Origin: Bacillus sp. JCM 19034
Lineage (GTDB): Bacteria > Bacillota > Bacilli > Bacillales > Bacillaceae_D
DNA length: 64,000 nucleotides
Assembly (NCBI RefSeq): GCF_001310635.1
Contig: NZ_BAXR01000003.1
Coordinates: 294,261-358,260 of the forward strand
Direction of reading: 5' to 3'
The position numbers and the translations under genes are program-made. Shown one piece after another: positions 31,011-38,660 of the stretch (the stretch's first letter is position 1; each line of letters begins with the position of its first letter). The notes beneath the pieces were generated by a model. That model was not told the DNA's origin and did not search any database. It saw only the letters and a program-made list of their open reading frames with translations.

Positions 31011-31271
31011 TTACCGCCCCATTTTAGCAGCTAACTCTCGATCTACTTTGTCATACGTTTGGATTTGACTTTGTAATTGTTTCTGCATGTCAGAGGTGGC
31101 ACGTGTATAAGCCATTAAATATTCATCTAACTCATTCTTTACATCACTAAATGTAGCGATCATATCTAAATCACGTGCCCCTTCAATCGATTGCGTGTTA
31201 AAGCTTCCTGAAACCTCTCCAACTGCTTGAAGTAAGGCAGATACCTCTGCCACGTTAACCTTAATTTCCAT
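31011..31271 (-). CDS. Small helical LXG partner protein (DUF5344/YwqI type)
   Basis: This 86-residue protein starts MEIKVNVAEVSALLQAV and is mostly helical, ending QTYDKVDRELAAKMGR. It resembles the YwqI (DUF5344) family encoded with LXG toxins. Such WXG100-like proteins are thought to bind the LXG domain as targeting partners for type VII secretion. The ATG at 31271 is preferred because AAAGG lies 9 bases upstream of it; an ATG at 31280 is too close to that site. The toxin starts 21 bases downstream. Confidence 0.75.
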   Translation of the reverse strand: MEIKVNVAEVSALLQAVGEVSGSFNTQSIEGARDLDMIATFSDVKNELDEYLMAYTRATSDMQKQLQSQIQTYDKVDRELAAKMGR

Positions 31272-31276
31272 TATGG

Positions 31277-31681
31277 TCATCCTTTCTGTTCAAGAATCCG
31301 TTGCTTCGCTTTTAGAGTTGTAATTCTGTTTCTTCTCGATGCGATCGATGCACGTTTATGATCAATTTCCCTACTAAGGCGATTTCTTTCTTGATCAATC
31401 GCATCAATCATTTCTTGGACTTGTTTATGCGTATCAGCATACGCTCGCTCAATCGAATCACGAGCATCATCATGTTCCGACGAAATGTAGCCACGTGATC
31501 GCTCATGTCCGTTCTCTGGATTATGAATCCACCTAGTATCAGATACTAAGTCTCCTTTTTTATTCAACAATTTGTATCGAGCATGGGCAAGCTCTTCTCG
31601 ATGTCTTGATACTTCACTTATTACGCTATTCAAATGATTGATTTCGCTATTTAGTACACTGATTTTGGATGAATAGTCCAT
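31277..31681 (-). CDS. Coiled-coil LXG partner protein (DUF5082/YwqH type)
   Basis: The 134 residues form long charged helices with heptad-like spacing (ISVLNSEINHLNSVISEV; NRLSREIDHKRASIASRRN). The length and place match the YwqH (DUF5082) family, the first gene of B. subtilis-type LXG cassettes. It is thought to help present or export the toxin. AGGAGA lies 7 bases before the ATG. It opens the four-gene minus-strand unit. Confidence 0.75.
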   Translation of the reverse strand: MDYSSKISVLNSEINHLNSVISEVSRHREELAHARYKLLNKKGDLVSDTRWIHNPENGHERSRGYISSEHDDARDSIERAYADTHKQVQEMIDAIDQERNRLSREIDHKRASIASRRNRITTLKAKQRILEQKG

Positions 31682-31735
31682 GACTGATTCTCCTATTCTA
31701 TTGAACTACTATTTTTTCATGATTTTCCATGGAAT

Positions 31736-31741
31736 ATTATA
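31736..31741 (-). promoter_or_regulatory. Possible -10 element of the LXG cassette
   Basis: TATAAT on the minus strand lies about 55 bases upstream of the first cassette gene. No good -35 hexamer is seen at the proper distance. Confidence 0.35.
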
Positions 31742-31843
31742 CCATTTAAATTTCCATTTACCAGTAAAATTTAGAATATATTGAATAAAAAATATCTATA
31801 GCTAGAGCTACTCCGCAAAAAGTTCCTTCCGTATGATTAAAAA

Positions 31844-31869
31844 GAGCCCTTCACTTGTATGAGGGGCTC
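31844..31869 (-). terminator. Terminator after the YolD-like gene
   Basis: GAGCCCC-TCA pairs with TGA-GGGCTC around a short loop. On the minus strand it is followed by TTTTT. It separates the YolD-like gene from the LXG cassette. Confidence 0.75.
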
Positions 31870-31940
31870 ATTTCTGTTTAACGTGTTGGTAAGTCGAGAG
31901 TAGTAGCAGAACGATTTTAGTGTGTTCGGTTTTGGTGGTG

Positions 31941-32273
31941 TTATACTCTCTCCACACTCATCAAACCATCCACTTTTATCTTTATTATATCATCCTCTGT
32001 GCGCACTTTTATATATTTCTGCAGCTGATCCACACGCTCCACTACACCAACGACCTCACAAAAGTCACCATCTTCCCAATGCACAACTTTTACATCTAAC
32101 TCATGCTTTAAACTGTCCATGACCATATGACCAATCTCCATAAGCTCTTGTTCATCTAACGAAGGTTTAGATATCTTCTCTTGCTCAGCTCTCCATTGTT
32201 TCAGAGCAGCAGTGTGTTCTGGAAGCACAAACTTCATTTCCCACAGTTTATTTCCACGTTGTATCTTCTCCAT
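31941..32273 (-). CDS. YolD-like family protein
   Basis: The 110 residues start MEKIQRGNKLWEMKFVLPEH, the YolD-like signature RGNKxW...LPEH. YolD proteins are usually encoded with a Y-family DNA polymerase (UvrX/YqjW) in mobile elements and regulate or assist it. No such polymerase gene is present here, so this is an orphan. GAGGTGAT precedes the ATG. Function in this setting is unknown. Confidence 0.8.
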   Translation of the reverse strand: MEKIQRGNKLWEMKFVLPEHTAALKQWRAEQEKISKPSLDEQELMEIGHMVMDSLKHELDVKVVHWEDGDFCEVVGVVERVDQLQKYIKVRTEDDIIKIKVDGLMSVERV

Positions 32274-32636
32274 CAATATCACCTCATTACTATTATATAG
32301 GAACGTTTGTTCTGATATCGATAAAAAAGAAATCCTCCGAGTGATGAGGACTTGACTTGGATTCTTTATACATAATCTTTTTGTATATAACTAACAAGCA
32401 TTTGAATGCACACCAGTAACATAAAAGAGCAAATCCGAAAAAACAATTTCATAATAAATAAATTTTACCAAATTATAGAGTGCATTAAATAAATACGATA
32501 TAATTTATTTGTGACTTTTTTCTCTGGGTTAACTAGTATAAATACTGGTTAGTCTAGAGTTTTGCCTAATAAAATCAAAAAATTAACCATTTGTATGACT
32601 TCATTTTTAGTTATTGCTTAATTAAGAGGTGCTTAT
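32274..32636. other. Intergenic region upstream of the excisionase-like gene
   Basis: These 363 bases are very AT-rich and carry no gene that I can support. They hold an imperfect 38-base palindrome at 32522-32559 and several possible -10 hexamers (TATAAT near 32500, TATAAA within the palindrome). They separate the divergent YolD-like and excisionase-like genes. Confidence 0.5.
32522..32559. repeat. 38-base imperfect palindrome before the excisionase-like gene
   Basis: CTCTGGGTTAACTAGTAT and ATACTGGTTAGTCTAGAG flank a central AA, with 14 of 18 positions complementary. It lies 77 bases upstream of the excisionase-like start. It could be an operator or a recombination-accessory site. Confidence 0.45.
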
Positions 32637-32852
32637 ATGACAAAAGAAAACATTAATGAAGAAAAACTTTTACTAGGCGTTAGTGATATTCAGAAAATCA
32701 CAGGTCTTGGGCGTGACAAGTGTTATGAAATTATGCACTGTGGTGATTTCGCAGTTATGAAATTCGGTAAGCAGTTAAAGGTTCATAGGGATGTGTTTTA
32801 TGACTGGTTGGAAAACAAGTCCAAAAATAGTTATATCTATAAAATTCGCTAA
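32637..32852 (+). CDS. Excisionase-like helix-turn-helix protein
   Basis: The 71 residues include LLLGVSDIQKITGLGRDKCY and FGKQLKVHRDVFYDWLENK, a winged MerR/excisionase-type DNA-binding fold. Such small proteins bend DNA and steer tyrosine integrases toward excision. AGAGGTGC precedes the ATG. It is the best candidate for the element's directionality factor, although the integrase is now truncated. It could also be a plain regulator. Confidence 0.65.
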   Translation: MTKENINEEKLLLGVSDIQKITGLGRDKCYEIMHCGDFAVMKFGKQLKVHRDVFYDWLENKSKNSYIYKIR

Positions 32853-32866
32853 AGCAGTAATAAAGT

Positions 32867-32895
32867 TTAGACCACTCTGATTATTGAGTGGTCAT
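32867..32895 (+). terminator. Terminator between the excisionase-like and repressor genes
   Basis: GACCACTC pairs with GAGTGGTC around TGATTATT and is followed by ATTATTTAT. The two convergent genes can both use it. Confidence 0.65.
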
Positions 32896-32914
32896 TATTT
32901 ATGTATTTGACTAA

Positions 32915-33124
32915 TTACTCTTCATTGTCTATATAAATAAACAAATCCCCAACTTGACAATTAAGGGCTTTACAAAGTTTATCGATGGTACTGTAATCGA
33001 TACCGTTAGTTTTATTATTTATTATATTTGAAATAATATTGCGATGTAGCCCAGAATCATTAGATAGTTTAGTGATGTTATAACCTTGTTTTTTCATTAC
33101 TGACTTTAAGTTATTAATAATCAT
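32915..33124 (-). CDS. XRE-family (Cro/CI-type) repressor
   Basis: This 69-residue protein is a single helix-turn-helix domain (GYNITKLSNDSGLHRNIISN) followed by TIDKLCKALNCQVGDLF, the standard small XRE form. It has no C-terminal dimer or cleavage domain. It is divergent from the gene at 33287, and three related palindromic sites lie between them. It is the probable repressor of the element's early promoter and of itself. Confidence 0.85.
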   Translation of the reverse strand: MIINNLKSVMKKQGYNITKLSNDSGLHRNIISNIINNKTNGIDYSTIDKLCKALNCQVGDLFIYIDNEE

Positions 33125-33163
33125 TTAATACCTCCTAATAGTAGTAAGTCCTAAATATATTAT

Positions 33164-33178
33164 ACATTATAAAGTGCA
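33164..33178. promoter_or_regulatory. Operator O1 (repressor side)
   Basis: ACATTATAAAGTGCA resembles one half-and-centre of the palindrome GCACATTATAATGTG. On the minus strand it holds TATAAT, so binding would block the repressor's own promoter. Confidence 0.6.
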
Positions 33179-33206
33179 AAAAAATCAGAGAGAATTTAAA
33201 AAAATA

Positions 33207-33235
33207 TTGACTTTGCACTTTTTAATGTGTATTAT
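33207..33235 (+). promoter_or_regulatory. Early promoter of the element
   Basis: TTGACT at 33207-33212 and TATTAT at 33230-33235 are 17 bases apart. Operator O2 lies within the spacer, so the repressor would block this promoter directly. Confidence 0.75.
33215..33230. promoter_or_regulatory. Operator O2 (between -35 and -10)
   Basis: GCACTTTTTAATGTGT shares the outer GCAC...GTG-type arms and TAATGTGT half with O3. It sits inside the early promoter. Confidence 0.65.
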
Positions 33236-33250
33236 TGAGATAAATCAAAT

Positions 33251-33266
33251 GCACATTATAATGTGT
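33251..33266. promoter_or_regulatory. Operator O3 (perfect palindromic core)
   Basis: GCACATTATAATGTGT has the perfect palindrome CACATTATAATGTG. It lies between the early promoter and the ribosome site of the 33287 gene. Confidence 0.7.
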
Positions 33267-33286
33267 ATAAATCAGGAGGGGCGAAA

Positions 33287-33568
33287 ATGAAAAAGCCAGA
33301 AGAGAAAATGATGAAAGCAATTGTACAAGTTGAAGGAATTACTTCAGTACCATTGTTCAAACAGTTAGTAGTGCAAGCTGGAACTGAAGAGGAAATGAGT
33401 CAGCGAGTTGGAGAGATTGTGTATAAAGAGGCTAAGTCTAGCATAGATAAAATGAAACAATTAATAAATGAAGAAACTAGGTTTTTCGGTGAAGATGTAA
33501 TAGATGCCTTAGATGTTAATATTACAGAAATTTGTTATTTTGAGATGGACGAGCCATTTGTCTTTTGA
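33287..33568 (+). CDS. Small protein of unknown function under repressor control
   Basis: I do not recognise this 93-residue protein. It begins MKKPEEKMMKAIVQVEGITS and ends CYFEMDEPFVF; it is acidic, with no membrane segment or signal peptide and no clear DNA-binding motif. AGGAGGGGC precedes the ATG at 33287. It is the first gene behind the repressor-controlled early promoter, so it may act in induction, excision or replication of the element. In the circular form it would lie just upstream of the integrase. Confidence 0.6.
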   Translation: MKKPEEKMMKAIVQVEGITSVPLFKQLVVQAGTEEEMSQRVGEIVYKEAKSSIDKMKQLINEETRFFGEDVIDALDVNITEICYFEMDEPFVF

Positions 33569-33726
33569 TGAGTTCCTTCTATATAAATGTTGAAAATATA
33601 ATTGAACATGTGTTATATTTTTACTAGACGTATGACTAATTATTAGAAAAACAAATGGAAACTTACAATTAAACATTGATACTTATGAGTTTATAGAGTT
33701 GGTTGTTATTATTGAAATTTCTTTAA

Positions 33727-33820
33727 CGTCGCGGTAAAGTACGTCGTGCTAAGCTTTATTACTTACGTAGCCTACGCGGTAAAGCGGCTCGTATTAAAGA
33801 AATTCGATAATAAGCGTTCA
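33727..33820 (+). repeat. attR: 94-bp direct repeat, duplicated rplS tail
   Basis: This copy is identical to 27240-27333 and contains the last 28 codons of rplS including the stop. It has no start or ribosome site and is not expressed as a protein. It is followed by a terminator and then lepB, which is the original chromosome downstream of rplS. Confidence 0.92.
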
Positions 33821-33827
33821 GCGTTTT

Positions 33828-33864
33828 AAAAGGGTGGGTCTCATTCATGAGAGCCACCCTTTTA
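33828..33864 (+). terminator. Original rplS terminator, now stranded beyond attR
   Basis: AAAAGGGTGG pairs with CCACCCTTTT around a secondary GTCTCATTCATGAGAG hairpin. It starts 8 bases after the direct repeat, where the rplS terminator would be before the insertion. Confidence 0.8.
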
Positions 33865-34092
33865 TCGTTTTACAAGACGTCTCCTTTCTCATTATCGTAC
33901 GCGTCACGGTTAAGAATGTCTGATGTAGTGTTGCTCATAGAGACTAATGATTAACAATTTTAAAAAAAAAATATATGAAAGTAACGCTCATAATGAGTGA
34001 TTAGGTAGTAATAAAAATACATGGATTACTATATGAGTTTTTTTCTAAGATATGGTACACTAAAGCATGTTAGTGAAATGGGGGGGCACTTT

Positions 34093-34653
34093 ATGAGTGA
34101 AGAGACCTTGATTGAAGAAGAGAAAAGTAAAAAAAAGGAATCATGGGAATGGATTAAGGCGATTTTATTTGCCTTTGCTCTCGCTTTTATCATTCGTCAG
34201 TTTTTATTGGCTCCAGTCATTGTTGATGGAGAGTCAATGCTTCCAACATTGGAGAATTCTGACCGAATGATTGTTAATAAAATGGCCTATACATTTAGTG
34301 AGCCTAAACGATTTGACATTATTGTTTTTCATGCACCAGCGGGAAAAGATTACATTAAGAGAGTGATTGGTTTACCTGGTGATGAAATTAAATATGAGAA
34401 CGATCAATTATATGTGAACGGTGAAGCGATAGACGAGCCCTATTTGGAAGAGTTTCAAAGGTTATACGAACCAGAGGTACTAACACACGATTTCTTACCG
34501 ATAATTGTACCAGAACAACAGCTATTTGTTTTAGGAGATAATCGCCGGCGAAGTAAGGATAGTCGTGATATTGGTACAATTCATGTAGATGAAGTAATAG
34601 GAAGAGCAAGGATCGTCTTTTGGCCGATTTCAAATTTTAGAATAGCAGAGTAG
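34093..34653 (+). CDS. lepB: Type I signal peptidase
   Basis: Signal peptidase I cleaves signal peptides of secreted proteins at the outer face of the membrane. One N-terminal membrane helix (about residues 18-40, [20 protein letters not shown]) precedes the catalytic serine in DGESMLPTL and the lysine in [24 protein letters not shown] is the usual Bacillus box with a doubled arginine. The ATG at 34093 follows GGGGGG; an in-frame ATG at 34021 is too far upstream. The 186 residues suit SipS/SipT-type enzymes. Confidence 0.94.
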   Translation: MSEETLIEEEKSKKKESWEWIKAILFAFALAFIIRQFLLAPVIVDGESMLPTLENSDRMIVNKMAYTFSEPKRFDIIVFHAPAGKDYIKRVIGLPGDEIKYENDQLYVNGEAIDEPYLEEFQRLYEPEVLTHDFLPIIVPEQQLFVLGDNRRRSKDSRDIGTIHVDEVIGRARIVFWPISNFRIAE

Positions 34654-34661
34654 GTGATGGT

Positions 34662-35510
34662 ATGACAATTCAATGGTTTCCCGGCCATATGGCTAAAGCA
34701 CGAAGAGAAGTGACAGAGAAATTATCATTAATTGATGTTGTTATTGAAATAGTAGACGCACGAGTTCCACTCGCCTCGAGAAATCCAATGATTGATGAGT
34801 TAGTTTCCCATAAGCCTCGGTTAATCTTATTAAATAAAGCTGACTTGGCAGACCCTGTAGTTACAGAGGAATGGGTACAATATTTTAAAGAAGCTAATAT
34901 GAAAGTATTAGTTATTAATAGTCAAAATGGAAAAGGAACTGAGAAAATCGCTGATGCATGTCGTGAGCTTGCCTCAGCACTTCTTGAAAAATTAAAATCA
35001 AAGGGAATGAAGCCTAGGGCGATCCGTGCGATGATCTTAGGTATTCCTAATGTAGGAAAGTCAACGCTGATTAATCGTCTTGCTTCAAAACGTACAGCTA
35101 AAGTAGGAGATCGGCCTGGAGTTACGAAACAGCAGCAATGGATAAAAGTTGGGAAATCACTTGAATTGCTTGATACTCCAGGTATATTATGGCCTAAGTT
35201 TGAAGATCAGCAAACTGGTTATTTGCTAGCATCAACAGGAGCAATCAAAGACGAACTTCTTGATTTTCAAGATATTGCGTTATATGTGTTAAAAAATATG
35301 AAGGTTCATTACCCTAATCGACTAAAAGAAAGGTATAAGCTTGAAGAAATACCAGATGACCCAGTTGAACTTTTTGAAGAGATTGGAAAGAAACGTGGCT
35401 GCTTAATGAGTGGCGGTTATGTTGATTACGATAAGGCTGCTGAAATTATTTTAAGGGAGCTTCGCAATGGCACCCTTGGTCGAGTGACATTAGAACGACT
35501 TGGGGAATAA
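34662..35510 (+). CDS. rbgA: 50S ribosome assembly GTPase RbgA (YlqF)
   Basis: RbgA is a circularly permuted GTPase required for late 50S assembly with L16. The 282 residues begin [17 protein letters not shown] and show G4 LNKADL, G1 [23 protein letters not shown] and G3 LDTPGILWP, in permuted order, then a C-terminal ANTAR-like helical domain. It starts 8 bases after lepB. Confidence 0.96.
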   Translation: MTIQWFPGHMAKARREVTEKLSLIDVVIEIVDARVPLASRNPMIDELVSHKPRLILLNKADLADPVVTEEWVQYFKEANMKVLVINSQNGKGTEKIADACRELASALLEKLKSKGMKPRAIRAMILGIPNVGKSTLINRLASKRTAKVGDRPGVTKQQQWIKVGKSLELLDTPGILWPKFEDQQTGYLLASTGAIKDELLDFQDIALYVLKNMKVHYPNRLKERYKLEEIPDDPVELFEEIGKKRGCLMSGGYVDYDKAAEIILRELRNGTLGRVTLERLGE

Positions 35511-35514
35511 GAGA

Positions 35515-35555
35515 TTTGCACCTACTTCCATATATGGATGAAGGTGCAAATTTTT
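35515..35555 (+). terminator. Terminator after rbgA
   Basis: TTTGCACCTACTTCCAT pairs with ATGGATGAAGGTGCAAA with few mismatches and is followed by TTTTT. It separates lepB-rbgA from rnhB. Confidence 0.8.
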
Positions 35556-35668
35556 ATGAATTTAGGAAATGTATATACATAGATGGGCGGAAAGTTGTAA
35601 TCGATTATTTAGAATAGACGAGTAAAAAAATGAGCTCGATATACCGATACATATAAAAAGGAGAAACA

Positions 35669-36439
35669 ATGATGTCTATATCGCTAAAAGAAATGGAAAT
35701 GAAGCTAAAGGAAAATGACGATGTGGAAAAATGGCTTGCTCTGCTTAGGAAAGATGAACGAAAAGGGGCCCAGAAATTATTGCTTTCATATGAAAGACAA
35801 CTGAAAAGAGAAGCGTTGCTAGAAGAAATGCATCAAAACATGGTTCGTTACGAATCACAAGCACGAGCGAATGGAGCGAGTGCTATTGCCGGTGTAGACG
35901 AGGTAGGAAGAGGACCATTAGCAGGACCGGTTGTTGCTAGTGCCGTCATTCTACCTACAAATTTTAAACTATTAGGATTAACAGATTCAAAAAAGCTATC
36001 AAAGGCGAAACGCGAGGAATTTGCCAAACGAATAAAAGAAGAAGCGATTGCGTACTCGGTATCAATGGTGCATGCGGCTGAAATAGATGAAATCAATATC
36101 TATGAATCTACGAAAAAGGCAATGTGTCAGGCATTAGCGTTACTTGATAAGCACCCAGATCACGTATTAGTAGATGCAATGACTTTACCGCTTGAAATTA
36201 GTCAAACGTCTATCATTAAAGGTGATCAAAAAAGTATATCAATTGCCGCTAGTTCAATTATTGCTAAAGTTGCTCGTGATCAATATATGGAGGAACTAGG
36301 AAGAGAATATCCTCATTATGGGTTTGCCAACAATGCTGGTTATGGTACGAAAGAGCACCTTCACGCATTAAAAGTACACGGTGTAACGATAGAACATCGC
36401 AAATCTTTCCAACCAGTCGCAGACCTCCTTGTCGAGTAG
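35669..36439 (+). CDS. rnhB: Ribonuclease HII
   Basis: RNase HII removes ribonucleotides from DNA and RNA in hybrids. The 256 residues include an N-terminal extension, then IAGVDEVGRGPLAGPVVASA with catalytic Asp and Glu, LGLTDSKKL, VLVDAMTLP and VARDQYMEEL. AAAGGAG lies before the ATG; a second ATG follows directly. Confidence 0.95.
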   Translation: MMSISLKEMEMKLKENDDVEKWLALLRKDERKGAQKLLLSYERQLKREALLEEMHQNMVRYESQARANGASAIAGVDEVGRGPLAGPVVASAVILPTNFKLLGLTDSKKLSKAKREEFAKRIKEEAIAYSVSMVHAAEIDEINIYESTKKAMCQALALLDKHPDHVLVDAMTLPLEISQTSIIKGDQKSISIAASSIIAKVARDQYMEELGREYPHYGFANNAGYGTKEHLHALKVHGVTIEHRKSFQPVADLLVE

Positions 36440-36461
36440 TTTGTTATAAGGAGTTGATGAA

Positions 36462-38093
36462 ATGATTCAAACGCACTATTCAGCTCAAATAAATAATACA
36501 ATGCAACAACAAATACGTACAGCTGCCTTCGCAACTGGACAAATTTTTCAAGGGAAAGTGCTAAAGCTTTTTCCGAATAACTTAGCTTCATTACAAATTA
36601 ATGGAATGAATATGACTGGAATGTTAGAAGCGTCGTTAGTAGCTGGTGAGAGATATTGGTTTCAAGTAATCGAAGCGAAAGGAGTGCCTCGGTTAAAAGT
36701 GTTAGAGCTCAAACGGCAAGAAACCGCTTCGAAGCAAACAAGTAAGACACCAGTAGTAGATCTTTTAAAATATATAGGTGTGCCATTTTCAAAGGCTGCA
36801 GAATCAGTAGTTGTAGCTTTTCAAAAGCAAGGATTATCCTTTTCGAAAGAAATGATTCTAGATAGTGTTCAATTATTACAGCACACCTCACTTCGACAAG
36901 AGCAGGCACTACAATTGATCGTACAGCTAATTCAACGTCAGTTACCATTAACACCAGCGATATTTGATGCGTTTCAAACATATGAACATTCGGAAAATCT
37001 ATCAACGCAATTGCAATCATTGTTGCAGTTGTTAAATCAATCTAGTGACAGGCGAGCAAATGAGTGGGTACCAAAACTCCAACCAGTTATGCAAAAATTT
37101 ACTGTTACAATGTCGCAAACTACGCTCATACAGCAGCTCATTTCCTTCATGTTAAGCAATAACGAAACAGATTCAGAAACAGCACGAACCATCCTGCAAC
37201 GTCTTGGGATGAACTTCAATCAAACAGAATTGTTAAATGAAGTAAGACCGTTACTCGTCCCTAATGATAAAGGAGGAACACCTTTCGGCCGCGTGGAGTT
37301 GATGACGTTTATTTCCCAGGTAAAGGAACAGGACTTTCAATTAATTATCCGTCACCTGTTCAATCAATCTCCCTCGGACGTTCAATCGAGATTACATGCT
37401 CTTATTGAGCAACCACTTTCCCAAGCAGAACGGCAATTGCTGATTCAAATATTTCGAACTGAAAGGGCACAAATGCAACTGCCACCATTGCAGATGCTTA
37501 GTTCTTTGCTAGGATTTGATTTTGAACAAATGATTAGTAGAGTTGATCTAGCTAATGATCAGTCAAGTATAACTCAGCAAAATATGAAATCATTGTTATT
37601 AACGATGCAGCAGCAGCCATTACAAAGGGATATTCAGATGGCAGTTTCCAATCTAGTTCAGACGATTACCGCACAACAACTTTTGTCTCAAGAGCAAATA
37701 GGTGCACTCCAACAATACTTATTTTCCATTCCACTTCAATTAGGTGATTTTCATACGAATATGACGATGCAATGGGAAGGACAGAAAAACAATGATGGAC
37801 AATTAAATCCGGAGTATTGTAGAATTTTATTTTATTTAACATTAGAACATTTGCGAGAAACGGTCGTTGATGTAATGATTCAGAATCGAATTGTCTCCAT
37901 AACGATTCATAATGAACAAGATCAACCTTCTTCATTAATGAATCTCTTAACACCAGCTTTAAAGAGTGCACTTGATAAGAAGGATTATCATCTTTTAACG
38001 ATATCTTGGAAACAATTAAAGGAAGTTAATGTAAAGACAACAGATTCATCTCATACAAATTCGACCTATCAAGGGGTGGATATCCGGATATGA
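36462..38093 (+). CDS. ylqG: YlqG-like protein with FliK-type C-terminus
   Basis: The 543 residues are rich in glutamine and leucine, with long helical repeats. The C-terminal part (about 415-490; IPLQLGDFHTNMTMQWEG and VDVMIQNRIVSITIHNEQ) resembles the flagellar hook-length control (FliK) C-domain. B. subtilis ylqG sits at the same place, before ylqH. Function is unknown; pairing with an FlhB-like protein suggests a link to the flagellar export gate. The stop overlaps ylqH by 4 bases. Confidence 0.8.
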   Translation: MIQTHYSAQINNTMQQQIRTAAFATGQIFQGKVLKLFPNNLASLQINGMNMTGMLEASLVAGERYWFQVIEAKGVPRLKVLELKRQETASKQTSKTPVVDLLKYIGVPFSKAAESVVVAFQKQGLSFSKEMILDSVQLLQHTSLRQEQALQLIVQLIQRQLPLTPAIFDAFQTYEHSENLSTQLQSLLQLLNQSSDRRANEWVPKLQPVMQKFTVTMSQTTLIQQLISFMLSNNETDSETARTILQRLGMNFNQTELLNEVRPLLVPNDKGGTPFGRVELMTFISQVKEQDFQLIIRHLFNQSPSDVQSRLHALIEQPLSQAERQLLIQIFRTERAQMQLPPLQMLSSLLGFDFEQMISRVDLANDQSSITQQNMKSLLLTMQQQPLQRDIQMAVSNLVQTITAQQLLSQEQIGALQQYLFSIPLQLGDFHTNMTMQWEGQKNNDGQLNPEYCRILFYLTLEHLRETVVDVMIQNRIVSITIHNEQDQPSSLMNLLTPALKSALDKKDYHLLTISWKQLKEVNVKTTDSSHTNSTYQGVDIRI

Positions 38094-38365
38094 ACGAGCC
38101 ACATCAAAAACAAAAACAGGCTGTAGCACTACGTTACGACCCATTAAAAGAGGCAGCACCGAAAGTAATTGCTAAGGGGAGGGGCTATGTGGCAGATGAA
38201 CTCATTGCACGAGCTAAGGAACACTCTATCCCTCTTCAAGAAGATGAATCACTCATTGAATTACTGTCGCAATTAGAAATGAATCAGGTAATACCAGAAG
38301 AATTGTATGAAGTTGTCGCGGAGATTTTCGCTTATATTTATCAAGTTGACCAGCATCGTTCATAG
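38090..38365 (+). CDS. ylqH: FlhB-like C-terminal domain protein YlqH
   Basis: The 91 residues correspond to the cytoplasmic C-terminal domain of FlhB, the export switch protein (AVALRYDPLKEAAPKVIAKG; IPEELYEVVAEIFAYIY). The NPTH autocleavage motif and all membrane helices are absent, as in the known FhlB/YlqH proteins. These may stand in for the cleaved FlhB fragment. It overlaps ylqG and so is translated with it. Confidence 0.88.
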   Translation: MNEPHQKQKQAVALRYDPLKEAAPKVIAKGRGYVADELIARAKEHSIPLQEDESLIELLSQLEMNQVIPEELYEVVAEIFAYIYQVDQHRS

Positions 38366-38436
38366 ATCCTTGAATGAATGAGTAAGTCATGGGAATGATA
38401 AAATGGAACAATTTTATTATGGAGGTAGGTAGCCTC

Positions 38437-38613
38437 ATGAAGAAGCAACAAAAACAATCAGCAAGAACAGAATTTAGTCAAGAGCTGTACCCTCATAGTG
38501 TCCAAGAATCAGATGCTAAAGTCACACTTTTTGAAAAACTGTTAAAAAAGCAAGATAATCAGAAACCTAAAGGGAATGAGACTACACAGGCAACTAAAAA
38601 AAGAGAAAAGTAG
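38437..38613 (+). CDS. Small hypothetical protein, basic
   Basis: I do not recognise this 58-residue protein. It is hydrophilic and rich in Lys and Gln, starting MKKQQKQSARTEFSQELY and ending TTQATKKREK. GGAGGT lies about 10 bases before the ATG. It lies between ylqH and sucC. It may be a real small gene or chance coding. Confidence 0.45.
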   Translation: MKKQQKQSARTEFSQELYPHSVQESDAKVTLFEKLLKKQDNQKPKGNETTQATKKREK

Positions 38614-38623
38614 TAAACGTATG

Positions 38624-38660
38624 AAGGTATCTCAGGCAACAGTTTGAGATGCCTTATTTA
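38624..38660 (+). terminator. Terminator before sucC
   Basis: AAGGTATCTCA pairs with TGAGATGCCTT (G-T included) around a short loop, followed by a T-rich stretch. Confidence 0.7.

Larger units (their letters stand above)
27334..33820. mobile_element. Degenerate prophage-like integrative element at rplS
   Basis: This 6.5-kb insert separates rplS from lepB and is bounded by the 94-bp repeat. Inside are a truncated tyrosine integrase, the tail of a pre-endolysin gene, an endolysin, an LXG toxin cassette on the minus strand and a YolD-like gene. An excisionase-like protein, an XRE repressor with operators and a small unknown gene complete it. No capsid, tail, packaging or replication genes remain. 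The integrase lacks its catalytic residues, so the element probably cannot move by itself. Confidence 0.85.
33569..34092. other. Right end of the element, attR and lepB leader
   Basis: No complete gene lies here. 33569-33726 is AT-rich element DNA without a supported frame; 33727-33820 is attR; 33828-33864 is the original rplS terminator. 33865-34092 leads to lepB and carries possible promoter sequence (TATGGTACACT near 34050). Confidence 0.6.

Noticed and set aside
33727-33810. A second rplS gene or gene fragment under selection
   Set aside because: Only the last 28 codons are present, without start or ribosome site. It is explained as attR.
27240-33820. CRISPR array or tRNA-targeted integration
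   Set aside because: No spaced short repeats and no tRNA-like cloverleaf were seen; the flanking repeat is the rplS coding end.
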